A stretch of DNA of 47,764 nt from Parachlorella kessleri (taxonomy: Eukaryota; Chlorophyta; Trebouxiophyceae; Chlorellales; Chlorellaceae), in assembly GCA_001598975.1 (NCBI GenBank), contig BBXU01002092.1, positions 1-47,764 on the forward strand. Direction: 5' to 3'. Shown here piece by piece: positions 1 to 10,483 of this stretch. The translations under genes and the position numbers were made by a program. The notes beneath the pieces were generated by a model that did no database searches, had not been told where the DNA came from, and worked only from the letters and a program-made list of their open reading frames with translations. Position 1 is the first letter of the stretch. Each line of letters starts with the position of its first letter.

Positions 1-38
1 ACCCACACATCCTTTTCTTCTCTTCTTTTCTCCCCCAG

Positions 39-3000
39 GAATGACATCCCCCAGGACCTGAAGCGCGAGCTCAAGCACACCATCCAGAACAAGCTGCACC
101 GCAACGCAGGTCCTGAGGACCTGGTAGCCACGGAGGAGGTGCTGCAGCGCATCACAGCACAGCCAGGTGGGCTCACATCTCCCGCCCCACCCCACCCCCC
201 AGCCACCCCCAAGCCCACCACACGCCCCGGTGTCCCCCTTCATGCGTGTTGCCGGCATCGCCAGAAGCCGGGCCGGGGGGCCTGGTGTCTGCTGTAGGAA
301 GTTCCTGGGCCCGTATCACCGCCCAGCCAGGGGTGTTGTTGCGCCCTGCGTTTTGTGGTTGCACATACATATTCCAGTTGCACCGCGCACAGCTGCATGC
401 CTGGTATGCCATAGGGTGCGAAACCTTTTCAAACCTACCTGGTCATGCTTGTTGCTGCTCGCCGGTCCAGGGAGACGTACGTATAGCACTGTGTCTATAT
501 GTACTCATATACTTTTTTCCCGGAATGCAGGGCAGTACAGTCAGGCGTTTGTGGAGGAGTTTAAGAAGTTCACCGCGGAGCTGCGAGACTTCTTCAACGC
601 TGGCTCCCTGTCAGACATGCTGGCAGAGATCAAGCCGCTGCTGGACGAGCCTAGTGGGCAGGTGGGGTTGGACGTAAAAAGCTGCAGCAGCGGGGAAGCG
701 GTCGGTATACAAAGGGGTAGTGCGCGGCCTCGGTGCCATGCTCGCTGCAGCTAGGACCGCACTTTGGTGGGTATGACACCAGCATATGTATGTGCAAGCC
801 AACAATGGCGGAGAACTTGGGTAGGGACTCCACCAGGGCCTGGTGATTGGCTGGGTGCCGTGCCCTCCTGGTATGGCACCATGGCCAGGCGGGCGGGATG
901 CTGCAAGGCTAGAGTAACGTAGCGGGAACGAAGTCTGACATTGACGGTGATCAGAGTGCAGATTGTGTTGGGGGCCAGGTGGTATGTGAGGCATTGGAGC
1001 CTCCTGCAGCAGCTGGCGGACTGTTTGCTTTGGCAGCAGCGGCAAGCGGACAGCTAGGCCTACATTTACAGCCTTCACTGTCTTTGCCCGGGGCACTCCT
1101 GTCGGCAACCACCGCTTCCTTGCTGCCTTGCCTGCAGCTGGTGGACCGCTTCCTGGGGGCGAAGGGAACGCTGGACGCCTCCGGGCAAGGGGCGAACCAG
1201 AATCAGCTGATGGACGCGCTGCATGGCGTGACGTCGGTGCGGGCCCTGCTGGCGTCCTCGCTGTCCAGCGGGCTCAGGAACGACGCGCCAGACAAGGCCA
1301 TGGCCATGCGGCAGAGGTGGGGGCCGGCCTGCGGGGCCTCTTGGTGGTGGCAGGCGGGGGGGCGCGTGTGGGCATGTGCTTTGGCTAGGAGAGGAGAACG
1401 AGTTATGACGCTGTGCCTTGCTGTGGAGGGTTTTTTAATTTTCAGATGTCCAGCGCTGTGATGGTAGACCGACAGAGAGGCAGTACAGCTTGGGGTAGGC
1501 GTTGGGCAGGCTGAGGGGTGAGCAGAGTTGCACCAGACATCATAGTATCCCCAAGGGCTGAGGTGCGCGCGGTACAATTCCGGTAAGAGACATGGACCAG
1601 CGGTGCACGGCTGGTGTTGGGCGGGACCAAACATGTAAAGTGGATGGGTGAGACCTCCTTGCACGGCAACGTCGCTGACGCCAATCCATGCATCTCATGC
1701 ATGTGTATCTTGTGTGCTGCTGCGTCCGCTTACCCCCAGCCCTCCTACACACCCCGTACCGTAGTATTGCTGTGCAGGTATCGCCTGTGCGAGGTCCGTA
1801 CCGAGGACTATGCCTTTGTACTGCTGTCCCGCTTTATCAACATGCTTGAAGAGAAGGTGCGTGGCCTCAGGTCCCCTTTTCCTCACAGCTTGGAGGGTGC
1901 TCGCCCACTTCCCCCAGTGCATGCGAGTTGGCATGTTGGCATAGACCAACCAAGACACGAAGCGCAAGCCGGCGCCTTCTGGAGAAAAAGCGATGGGGAT
2001 TCCAGCTGGGATGCTCAATGCCTGAGACATTTAGGAGACTGGCTATGTGCAAGGACTCGCACTGGCCCAGGCTGGCGGGTGGCTTCTTGCCCATGACGGG
2101 TTTCTTTGTGGCCGCTTGCGGTGGCTAGCGCCGCGTACCGTATGTGTCAAGAACCCAACTTGCTGCAGTGGTGCGCGCAAGTGCTCTGCGCTCTCTCCCA
2201 ACACCTGCCTGTCAAGTTCTGGCTCCGGCACAGCCACACCGCAGGGAGCACATCAAGAGCTCCCCCACCCATTCTCTGCCACCTGCTGCAACCTTGCAGG
2301 GCGGCGCCGGCGCCCTGGCGGGCGGCAACGACGGCACCTGGGCGCTGCCCCTGGGCGCCCTGGTGCTGGGGCTGCGCCACGTGGGGCTGGGGGGGTTCCA
2401 GCTGGGCGAGTGCATGGCAGTGGAGCGGGAGCTGACCGCCTGGCAGAAGGCGGGGCAGCTGGTGGAGAGCAAGGACAACGCGCTGAGGTGGGTGGGTGGG
2501 TGGAAAGCAGGGACAACGCAATGAGGTGGGTGGGCGGGTGGGTGGAGAGCTGGGACAGTGCACTGAGGCGGGTGGGTGGGTGGGAAGACGATGCACCGAG
2601 GTGGGTGGGCGGGTGGGGGGTGGGGGGGCCCTTGTGGTGCATGCACTGACAAAGGACAGGGGTGGCTTCGCAGTCAGAAGAGTGTGGTAGATGGGGCTGT
2701 CGCTGAGAGTTAGTGCTCATTAAGGAACTGGGGTGTTGGGAGGTGGTTGCTTGGCGACAGCAGATCGCGCTAGGATGGTGGGCAGCGGACCATTGTGAAT
2801 TTGTTCGTGAATTTGTGCTCAGGTTGGAAAGCGGCATCTCAGTGGCCTGGCAGCAGGCTTGGCTAAACACGACCATTATATATCTGCTCGTGCCTTGCCG
2901 CATGGCTTGACAGCATAGCTTGCGATGGGCAGGGGTTTGGATCCAGCCAACCAACAGAGTCCTGAAAAGGTTGCACCTTTACTAGTGCAGGCTCCGTGCC

Positions 3001-6000
3001 ACGCTCCTGCGGTTGCAGCGGCTCACCGAGACGTACTGCGCTGTGCTGGTGGAGGCGTATGCGCAGCGGGCAAAGCAGCTGGGGACGGCACTTGGCTTGG
3101 ACCCCTACCTGGTCACAGGTGGGCGGGCTTGAAGAGCCTAGTAGTGTGAGTGCTGGGAAGTCCTTGCATGCACAAGAACCAGCCTGCAGTGGTCAGGCTG
3201 GTGGTTGTATAGCGATGACAGGCCAGCTGCATCTGAGCCAGGCAGGGCGTCTCTCTTGGTCTTTGACGGAAAAAGGGGGAGGAGTCAAGGCAGCTTGCAT
3301 GCGTCGCCTGCGCCCCACCCCACCCTGCCTCGGCTGTTTGGCCACGTACACGTTTGGCGGCTGGATATCAAGCCAATCCGCGTCACCCTGGATGGAACCT
3401 GCTCCTGAACCTCAAGTTCGTGTGACCCCTGTGCCCCCCCCTTGCAGTGTTTCCCGAGGCTGAGATCCGCGCCAGTGTGGTCTTCCAGCTATCCAAGCTC
3501 TGCACCATGCTGCTAAGGGTTAGTAGTGGGCTAGTCAGTGAGTGTCTTATCACCACTTTCACATGTGAGCATGGCCTGCTTGGCACCACGGCCGGGGGTA
3601 CCAGTCCGGCCATCTCCACTGTATAGTAAGGTTGGAATGCGAGGCTGTGAGATACCCCTGAACCTTGTGGCCTGCCCTCAGCCACCTCATGCTGCTTTGG
3701 TTAAGCGGCCAGGGGGTTGCCATGGCCCACGCCAGAGGGGCCCCGCCCGTCTGCCTGCTGACAGTCCCCTACAGCTACCGACTCCTCTGCACCGCTGGCA
3801 CGAGGCTAGTGTGAGTTCTTGTGGGTGCAGGCAACGGGCATGGTGGCGGGGGGCCTGGATGACTGGGAGGTGATTGTTGGCGGGGAGGCCCGCGGGGTGC
3901 TGATCGAGGCCAAGGCCTTGGAACCGGGCTGCCTGGATGCGGCCCATGGCAAGGTGCGGGGGTGCTTCCTACGCGCTGCAGGGACTGTTGGAGCCAACCC
4001 CCACCCTAGTTGGAGGCGGGTGTGCCGGATACCTGCTGGTCTTCTCAGATGTCCCTGTTCCTTCTTACAGCTAGTAAACCTGGCCGCCGTTGGGGTTGCC
4101 TGGTGCGACCGGCAAGTGCTTGCGGGTGCTTGGTTGCCTGCCTGCTAGGTCCCATGTTGGAGGCACCCTGCCGACAGCTTCCCACTGGCCCCTCCCCTGT
4201 GCCTTCCACTGCTCTCTGGGCCGTTGCCAACCAGGGACCTTTGCCTTTGGGCTGGGAACGAGTGCCGGTCTGCGCTGCTGGGGCGCGTGCAGGCTGCGGT
4301 GGTGCTTGTCCGGGAGGCAACGGGCGACGAGGAGGTATCAGCGCTGGGGTCGGGGCTCAAGGGCGTCATCCTGCGGCAGGCCATCCCCCACCTGAGCCAC
4401 CTGGGTGAGCCACTGGACGTTTGCCTTCTCCCGGGGAAACCTCTTTTGTGCCCAGCGTTGGTGACATGGTCAGGAGGCAGCCACCTGGGTGAGCCACCCT
4501 GGCTAATAAAAAGGGTGGCACGGAGTGCGTAGGCTAGCAGGTAGTGCGTAGGGTGGCAGGACAGTACGAAGAGGGAGTGAGAGGCGAAAATACTGGCAGG
4601 GCTGGGTTGTGGCTGTTGTAGGCCTATGCCAGTAAGATTGGCCCATGGAAGGCTCCATGGGTACCCTGGCTTTGGGTGGAGCCCAGAGCAGCAGTCATGC
4701 CTGACCTCCCTGGCGCTCACCCTGGCACCGTCGGTACAAATGCGGCCTCCCGGCCTAGCCTGACTCCATGCCCTCGATTTGCCTGCTCAGGGGAGCTTGC
4801 TCTAGCAGGCGTGTGACCTGCTATGCATGTGCCACCCTGTGAAAGTACCACTCTGTACTGCCCGAGGGCAATCTGTCCCGGCCTCGAGCCTCGGTGCCCC
4901 CCCCAGCTGCTGCCCTGCAGGCGTGAGGGCCCGGCAGGAGCAGGTGCCCTTTGTGTGCTGCGAGGATGAGCAGCTGCTGGCCGAGACCGCTGAGCCGCTC
5001 CTGGGCAAGCAAGTACTGCTGAAGGCGGGGACGGAGGGGGCGTCCATATGCGAGGGTGAGTGGGTTGGATGGAGAGGAAGGGGTTGCATGCTGCGGGGGA
5101 TGTAGAGGCCGCTGGGGGTGAGTTGGGCGGGTTGTGGGATAGGGACTGGGTTGCCCCTAGCCTTGACTTGCATGGTCATGCTGTGATATATGCTACTATT
5201 CATATAGTGGATGGTGTGTATGTGCATGCGTGTGAGGTATATATGCATGAGGTTGTGTAGAGGCTTGCTCCGGGGGGAGGCTGTGCTGTCAAGATGAGTG
5301 CAGCACCCGCATCGTCTGCTGCAGACTCCGGCCCCCCCGAGGCCGGCAACGGCGGCAGCAGCAGCAACGGCGCCTCCCAGCCTGGCATTGCACCTGTAGC
5401 CAAGCCCTCGTCAATCGAAAAGGTAGTAGATGTTGCTGTGGAGTAGTCTAGAAATTGGCTGTTACCTGGCAATGCTCCCGCGAGTCCCGACCAACAGCTC
5501 ACAGATTGCTGCAGCGCTCTGGTTCTGCGGGACGGAAACCGCATGTTGTCCTGCACGCTTCTCCTGACAGACAATGAGCACAGCATGACCCCGCAGCTGG
5601 CAAAACCACCTTGTCAACCCTACTACCTTCATATGAGAAGCTGCGCCTGCACATTGCTGCCAGGTCACCGGCGCCATGCGCGTCGTGCCCCTGGAGGACG
5701 CCACCTCAGCAACCTGTGGCGCCAAGGCGGCCGCCTGCGGCGAGCTGGTACGCCTGGCCAAGCAGTGCCACGAGATCCTTTCCTCGTCCTCGTCCCAGCA
5801 GCAGCCCGGCGGGGCATCGGCAGCGGCAGGGCGGCAAGGGAGCGGCAGCACTGCCGGTAGCAGCAAGGGCAGGGCAGCAGCAGCCGTGGGCAATGAGGGG
5901 AATGGCGGCACGCCGGCGGCGCTGTTCCAAGCACCTGAAGGGGTGTGCCTGCCCTTTGGCTGCATGGAGCTGGCCATCAAGGTATGGGGATTTATGGGTT

Positions 6001-9000
6001 CCCTAAGAGGTGCTGTCGCAGGAAATGCAGGGCGACATGCGGGGGTGGCGTCCGCGGTATGGGTGGAAGGAGGGGGGAGGGGCGCCTCCCCTTGCTGTGC
6101 ACTGTATGCTGCACCGCGAAACTCCGTTGGGAAGATGTGGGGGCAGAGCCGCGTTTATATGCGTCGCCTGCATTCAGCCACCCAAGCCACAGTCATTAGT
6201 GGCGGGCGGGCCTCGGGGGCCTCCCCAGCTGGGCACTGCGCCAACATATGCTGGGCGCTGGGGACCTTCCTGAGGCAGCTCTTCTCCCATGTAGTGGCTG
6301 CCCAGACTCAGTGGCAGCAACTCAGCTGCTCTATCCTAGGTCTCTCCTGGAAGCCGAGGCACATCGTCACGCTGTGCCGCTGAGCTGGATCCGAGCGTGC
6401 CTGGCGTGCTGTCCTGGCTGCAGTCCGACGGGAAGAGCGACGAGTTTGAGGGGCTGCTGAGGCGGGTGGAGAGCGAGGCGGGGCAGGCGCTGGAGGAGGC
6501 CTGCCACCGGCTGCAGCAGCTCGTGAAGGGGCTCAGAATACCGCAGCAGGTGAGAAGTTATGTAGGGCCGGCGTGGTGTGCCTTGTAAGCCGGCTAGCTG
6601 TGTCCAGTGGGCCACGTTTTGTTTCCCAGGTATGCAGTGGTGTGGGTAGCTCCAGGGTGGGGGGTTCACAGAGCCTCAGCAGGGGTTGGCTGGCTGCTGG
6701 TTCCATCTCATGTGCTGCGGGGCGATCAGCTCCGCCTCTACCCTGCATCAACGGCCCCTCCTGGCACAAATTGTATCACCTGTGCGCTTTTCAGATGGAG
6801 TGCATTCGACAACGCGAGGCCTACACCACAGTTTGGGGTAGTGCTAGCTGCGTTGGTAAGCAAATGCGACGAGTAGGGAACAAGCGAGCAAGCTCGAAGG
6901 CCATGAATAATAGCTGAAAACGCGCTGAAAGCCCGGCTTTTGTAAACACCTGTTGGAGTGTCGCCGCCCGGTTGCAGGTCCTGCAGCAGTTGAGCGGCTC
7001 GTTCAACCCGGGCGCCACCCTCATCGTGAGATCATCTTCAAACGTGGAAGACCTAGCGGGCATGTCAGGCAAGTGAAGAAGACAGACGCCGCCCGGAAGG
7101 CGGCACCACAGGAAGCCCCTGCACTGCGTCGGGCCAGCATTCTCTCAGCTGCAGGGTGCTAATGGGTGGCTTCAGCTTGGCCGGGGCTTGCTGGCTATGG
7201 TACGCGCTGAGAAACCCAAGCCACGTGTTTCAACACCTGGTTGGGGCCACTGGTGCACATGAGAGCGCGGTGGCACACGAGTCCAACAAAAGGCTCGCAA
7301 GCAATCCAGTGGATGACATCCACTGCCCATCCTGGGGGCTGAGCCCACACGCTGCTTGCCTCCAGCCGCTGCTGGGGTGCTCGCGTCAGCTCCCAGCGCG
7401 CCCAGCGGGGACATGACAGGGAGGGGTCTTCCACCTACGCCGGGACGCACATTGACAATGAAAAAAGCTAAGTAACTTTACTGCTGGCATGGAATGCAGG
7501 TGCCGGCCTGTACGATTCCATCCCCAACGTGCCCAGCGGCGACCTGGGGGCGCTCCAGGCCGCCATCTGCGGCGTGTGGGCCTCCCTCTACACCCGCCGA
7601 GCCGTCCTCAGCCGCAAGACAGCAGGTGCGCCGCCCCCCCGCCTGCTCTGTGTGCTCTGCCTTGCGTCCCTCTGCCGTGCTGTGCTGTGCTACGGGGGAC
7701 GGACGTTGTGTGCACAGCATAGCAGCGGCCTGTCGCATGTGGACTTGCATGCAGGACCATCTCGTGTGCCCCAGGTGTCAGCCGAGCAATCCATGCGTAG
7801 TGTGTGTGTTAGCTGCGCAAACCAGACCCCCCGACCCCAACCCACCGTATCATACCTCACCTCACAACAACCTGCTGGGGCAAGCCGACACAGCGCCCAC
7901 GAATCACGCCTTGCATCCACTCTCCTGCCAAACAGCAGCAGCACATCGCAGAAGCAGTACTTCCACACGGTACCATGCAGGTGTGGCCCAAGGCTCTGCC
8001 AGCATGGCGGTGGCGGTGCAGCCCATGCTGGCCCCGGAGCTGAGCTTTGTGCTACACACCGCCCACCCCATCAGCCGCGACCCCGACGTGCTGGAAGCGG
8101 AGCTGGCGCCGGGACTGGGGGAGACGCTGGCGGCAGGTGCGTGCCGGGGTCTATGGAGGCTCTGGTGTGGAGAGTCCCCCGGCTGTGGGTAGAGAAAAGT
8201 CACAGAAGCGCCCGTCTTCAAAAGGAAGACGTCGTGTTGCCATAGGGATGAGTCACACCCTCCCACCTGAGTGCCGGCTCACCGGGGCACCTCCTTGTAC
8301 CTCCTAGCCCAACATGGTGCAGCGCACAGCCGAGCAGTGCATGGGGAGGTGTGAAAGTCGTCCGTCAGCCAACGCCAATAACCCTGCAGGCACCCGTGGC
8401 AGCGGCTGGCGCCTGGAGATTCAGAAGCCCTCCGGCGCCGTCGCGACGCGCTCCTTCGCCAACTTCACCCGCGCGCTGCTGCCGGCGGGGGCCCGGCCGG
8501 GCGCCGAGAACGGCACCGGCGCCCAGGAAGGAGGCAGCGACGAGGCGCAAGCGCAGGCGGGGACGGCGAGCGGGGGCGGGTCTGTGCAGCTGCAGCTGGT
8601 GGACTACTCGCAGCAGCCCATGTCAGGTGAGGAACGAACAAAAAAGGGGAGGGGGCCTGTTGAGCTGAGGCAGGACGTATTACTGCTTACTTGCTTGTGC
8701 TTGTTGATTCTTCACCAGTGTAGGCACGGTTGACGCTGCTGTCCCCAGACACGAAGCCCCCGCTGCAAGCCAAGCCGCTGACTCCCTGCGTCCGATGGAG
8801 CCATGCCTTGCTCGTGTTGCACCTGCCCCCCTCGCCGCTGCACGCCTGGGCAGGGGCCGGCGTTGATGCGAAGACAGCGTCCCTTTTGCCTGCCCGCAGT
8901 TTCGGAGGAGGTGCGCGGCGCGGTGGGGCGGCGCCTGACGGCGGTAGGCCGCCTGCTGGAGCACGAGTTTGGCGGGGCCCAGGACGTGGAGGGCTGCTTT

Positions 9001-9045
9001 GCCGGCGGGGAGCTCTGGGTGGTGCAGTCCCGCCCACAGCCTTGA
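39..9045 (+). CDS. GWD3: Phosphoglucan water dikinase (PWD/GWD3), C-terminal part, 18 exons; 5' end outside the window
   Basis: PWD transfers the beta-phosphate of ATP to glucose C3 of pre-phosphorylated starch in the plastid, opening granules for degradation. Exons: 39-166, 531-661, 1138-1316, 1778-1856, 2300-2487, 2991-3118, 3448-3518, 3831-3953, 4293-4404, 4921-5055, 5280-5422, 5664-5981, 6424-6549, 6978-7068, 7500-7625, 7981-8136, 8390-8626, 8900-9045. All phases join and give about 870 residues; land-plant PWD has about 1200, so the N-terminal CBM20 should lie upstream. Family blocks are [25 protein letters not shown], the phospho-histidine segment [15 protein letters not shown] (catalytic His split by the intron after 4404), then the nucleotide-binding domain with [47 protein letters not shown] and a final [18 protein letters not shown] and the ending favour PWD over GWD1. 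The 5280-5422 exon is a Ser/Ala/Gly linker whose acceptor is the least certain. The intron at 7069-7499 has a GC donor. Confidence 0.93.
2461..2606 (+). repeat. Tandem array of an exon-3'-end/5'-splice-site unit in a PWD intron
   Basis: The exon ending at 2487 closes with GACAACGCGCTGAG followed by GTGGGTGG. Related copies follow directly in the intron: GACAACGCAATGAG|GTGGGT (junction at 2525/2526), GACAGTGCACTGAG|GCGGGT (2567/2568) and GATGCACCGAG|GTGGGT (2600/2601). Spacing is 38, 42 and 33 bp. The first junction is taken as the real donor because it keeps phase with the exon at 2991. Confidence 0.8.
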
Positions 9046-9820
9046 AGAACCCCATGGGGATAGCAACTTTGAATGCGAGTGGAGGAGTTTCAAACGAATG
9101 TCAGGAAGGCATAGAGAGTGGTGAGGGAGGCCGGAATCGGAGAGGGAAGCTAGCACCTTGTGGTGAGGGAGGCAGGAGTTTGGCGTAATTCGGCTTGCCT
9201 AGAGTTCTATGGGGTGGTGCAGCCCCGGCCCAGGTCTGGGTGCGCGTGCTGTGCAGTCTCTCATTTGGTGTATTGGGTAAAGGTGGCAGGCAAAGGCGAG
9301 CAGCGTGGGCGTAACTGTGAATTGGGCTGACAGGGCTGGATGTCGCTGGTGTCTTAGTCAAGCATCAAGTGGGGGGAGCTGTCAAAGCTCTAGGAGTACA
9401 AGGCACATGAGGGAGGGCAGGGGGGTATGCGTTGCAGACTGTGGGCGTCGTGAAGTGCAGTGCGGGAGGCAGACGGTATGTCCTGCACTGCCAGACGTGT
9501 GGTGGCGCACCTCACCCCTGGTGTTGGCCCTCCGCTGGTATGCATGCTTTTTAGCTTGAGCTTAGCTTGAGCGGCAGGTAGTGCAAACAGGGTGTGAGAG
9601 CTGGGCTGGACTGCTTATGGCGGCATATAGTGTGCCCTGGGGAAAGGGCAACCTTGCTGACGAGGAGGGCGTGCAAGAAATTCTTAAGAGGTGTGCTGCG
9701 GGTGTCTGGGATTATTCAAGGTGGGGCAAGGTGTTGAAGAGCGTACTAGGGTAAACAAGTAACATTGAAGCTGCTATCGCCATGGCCCTCGGGCTGCTGT
9801 TCTGTTAAGATATTAGTAAG

Positions 9821-9877
9821 GGTGGCAGGTAGTGCGAACTGGGAGTGAGAGGTGAACTGTATTGACAGGGCTGAATG
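9821..9877 (+). repeat. Best copy of a dispersed ~57-bp repeat family
   Basis: The unit runs GGTGGCAGGTAGTGCGAAC, then GGGAGTGAGAGGTGAAC, and ends TTGACAGGGCTG. Related copies are at 4551-4609 (PWD intron, with three short head-to-tail sub-units from 4513), 9282-9342, 9571-9613 and 43264-43318. All are in the same orientation. It could be a fragment of a SINE or another nonautonomous element; no terminal structure was recognised. Confidence 0.6.
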
Positions 9878-10260
9878 CAGAATGCGACCAAGTCTTGCCT
9901 GAGTACGAGGTAAAGCCATGGACAGGCAGTACGTTATCAAGTGTTCTGGCTGAGCCGGCCGCGTGACGTGTGTTTCACCTGAGAGTGTGATGAGCAGTAC
10001 TCGGCAATTAGTGGAAACGAAGTTGTTGCCTCTGTGCGAGGCAGCTGGAGGTGGCAGGATAGCAGGATCACAGCTGATAGGGTCAACATCTATGGACTTG
10101 ACTTCTTGGGATACTGCACTCTCCACTGTCCCTTGTTTTGCCAACGTGGAATGCCTCGTTAACGAGACGACGGCTGACCTCTCACGGTACATTACATACT
10201 CTCAAAAGCTTCCCCTTCCATGTGAGCATGCCATATGGGCACGTGCATCTTTCCCAAAAA

Positions 10261-10265
10261 TTACA
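10261..10265 (-). terminator. Candidate polyadenylation signal (TGTAA) of the Raf-like kinase gene
   Basis: TGTAA on the minus strand, about 220 bp past the kinase stop codon. A second TGTAA lies at 10192-10196. The signal type is known from volvocalean algae; its use here is inferred from position. Confidence 0.45.
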
Positions 10266-10483
10266 TGGAGACTCTCTGCTCGCTACTAGGTTGGAAGGGT
10301 ACGTGATAAGGGAGGGCCTACTTAAGTACTTCAGCAGGGTCCATTAATCACAAGCCACACGAATTGCACAAGCCGACGTGCTCAGCGAGTGCTGCTGCCA
10401 AGCCAGACTGAGCCCCCACAGCTTGCAACCCACTCCTCACAGGAAAAAGGTTGAACGCACGTTGCCACCCCTGCCTGCCTCAC

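Larger units (their letters stand above)
9046..10483. other. Convergent intergenic region between PWD and the Raf-like kinase
   Basis: No convincing coding sequence is seen. It should hold the 3' UTRs of both flanking genes. Three copies of a short dispersed repeat (9282-9342, 9571-9613, 9821-9877) lie here. No TGTAA was found after the PWD stop; the nearest related signal is CGTAA near 9183. Confidence 0.6.

Noticed and set aside
2212..2954. Pro/His-rich minus-strand frames across the PWD intron array
   Set aside because: They arise from the GTGGGTGG repeats read on the opposite strand.
6795..6837. Possible extra PWD exon beginning [12 protein letters not shown] after an acceptor-like TTTTCAG
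   Set aside because: Joining 6424-6549 directly to 6978 reproduces the family sequence without a gap; the extra segment has no counterpart.
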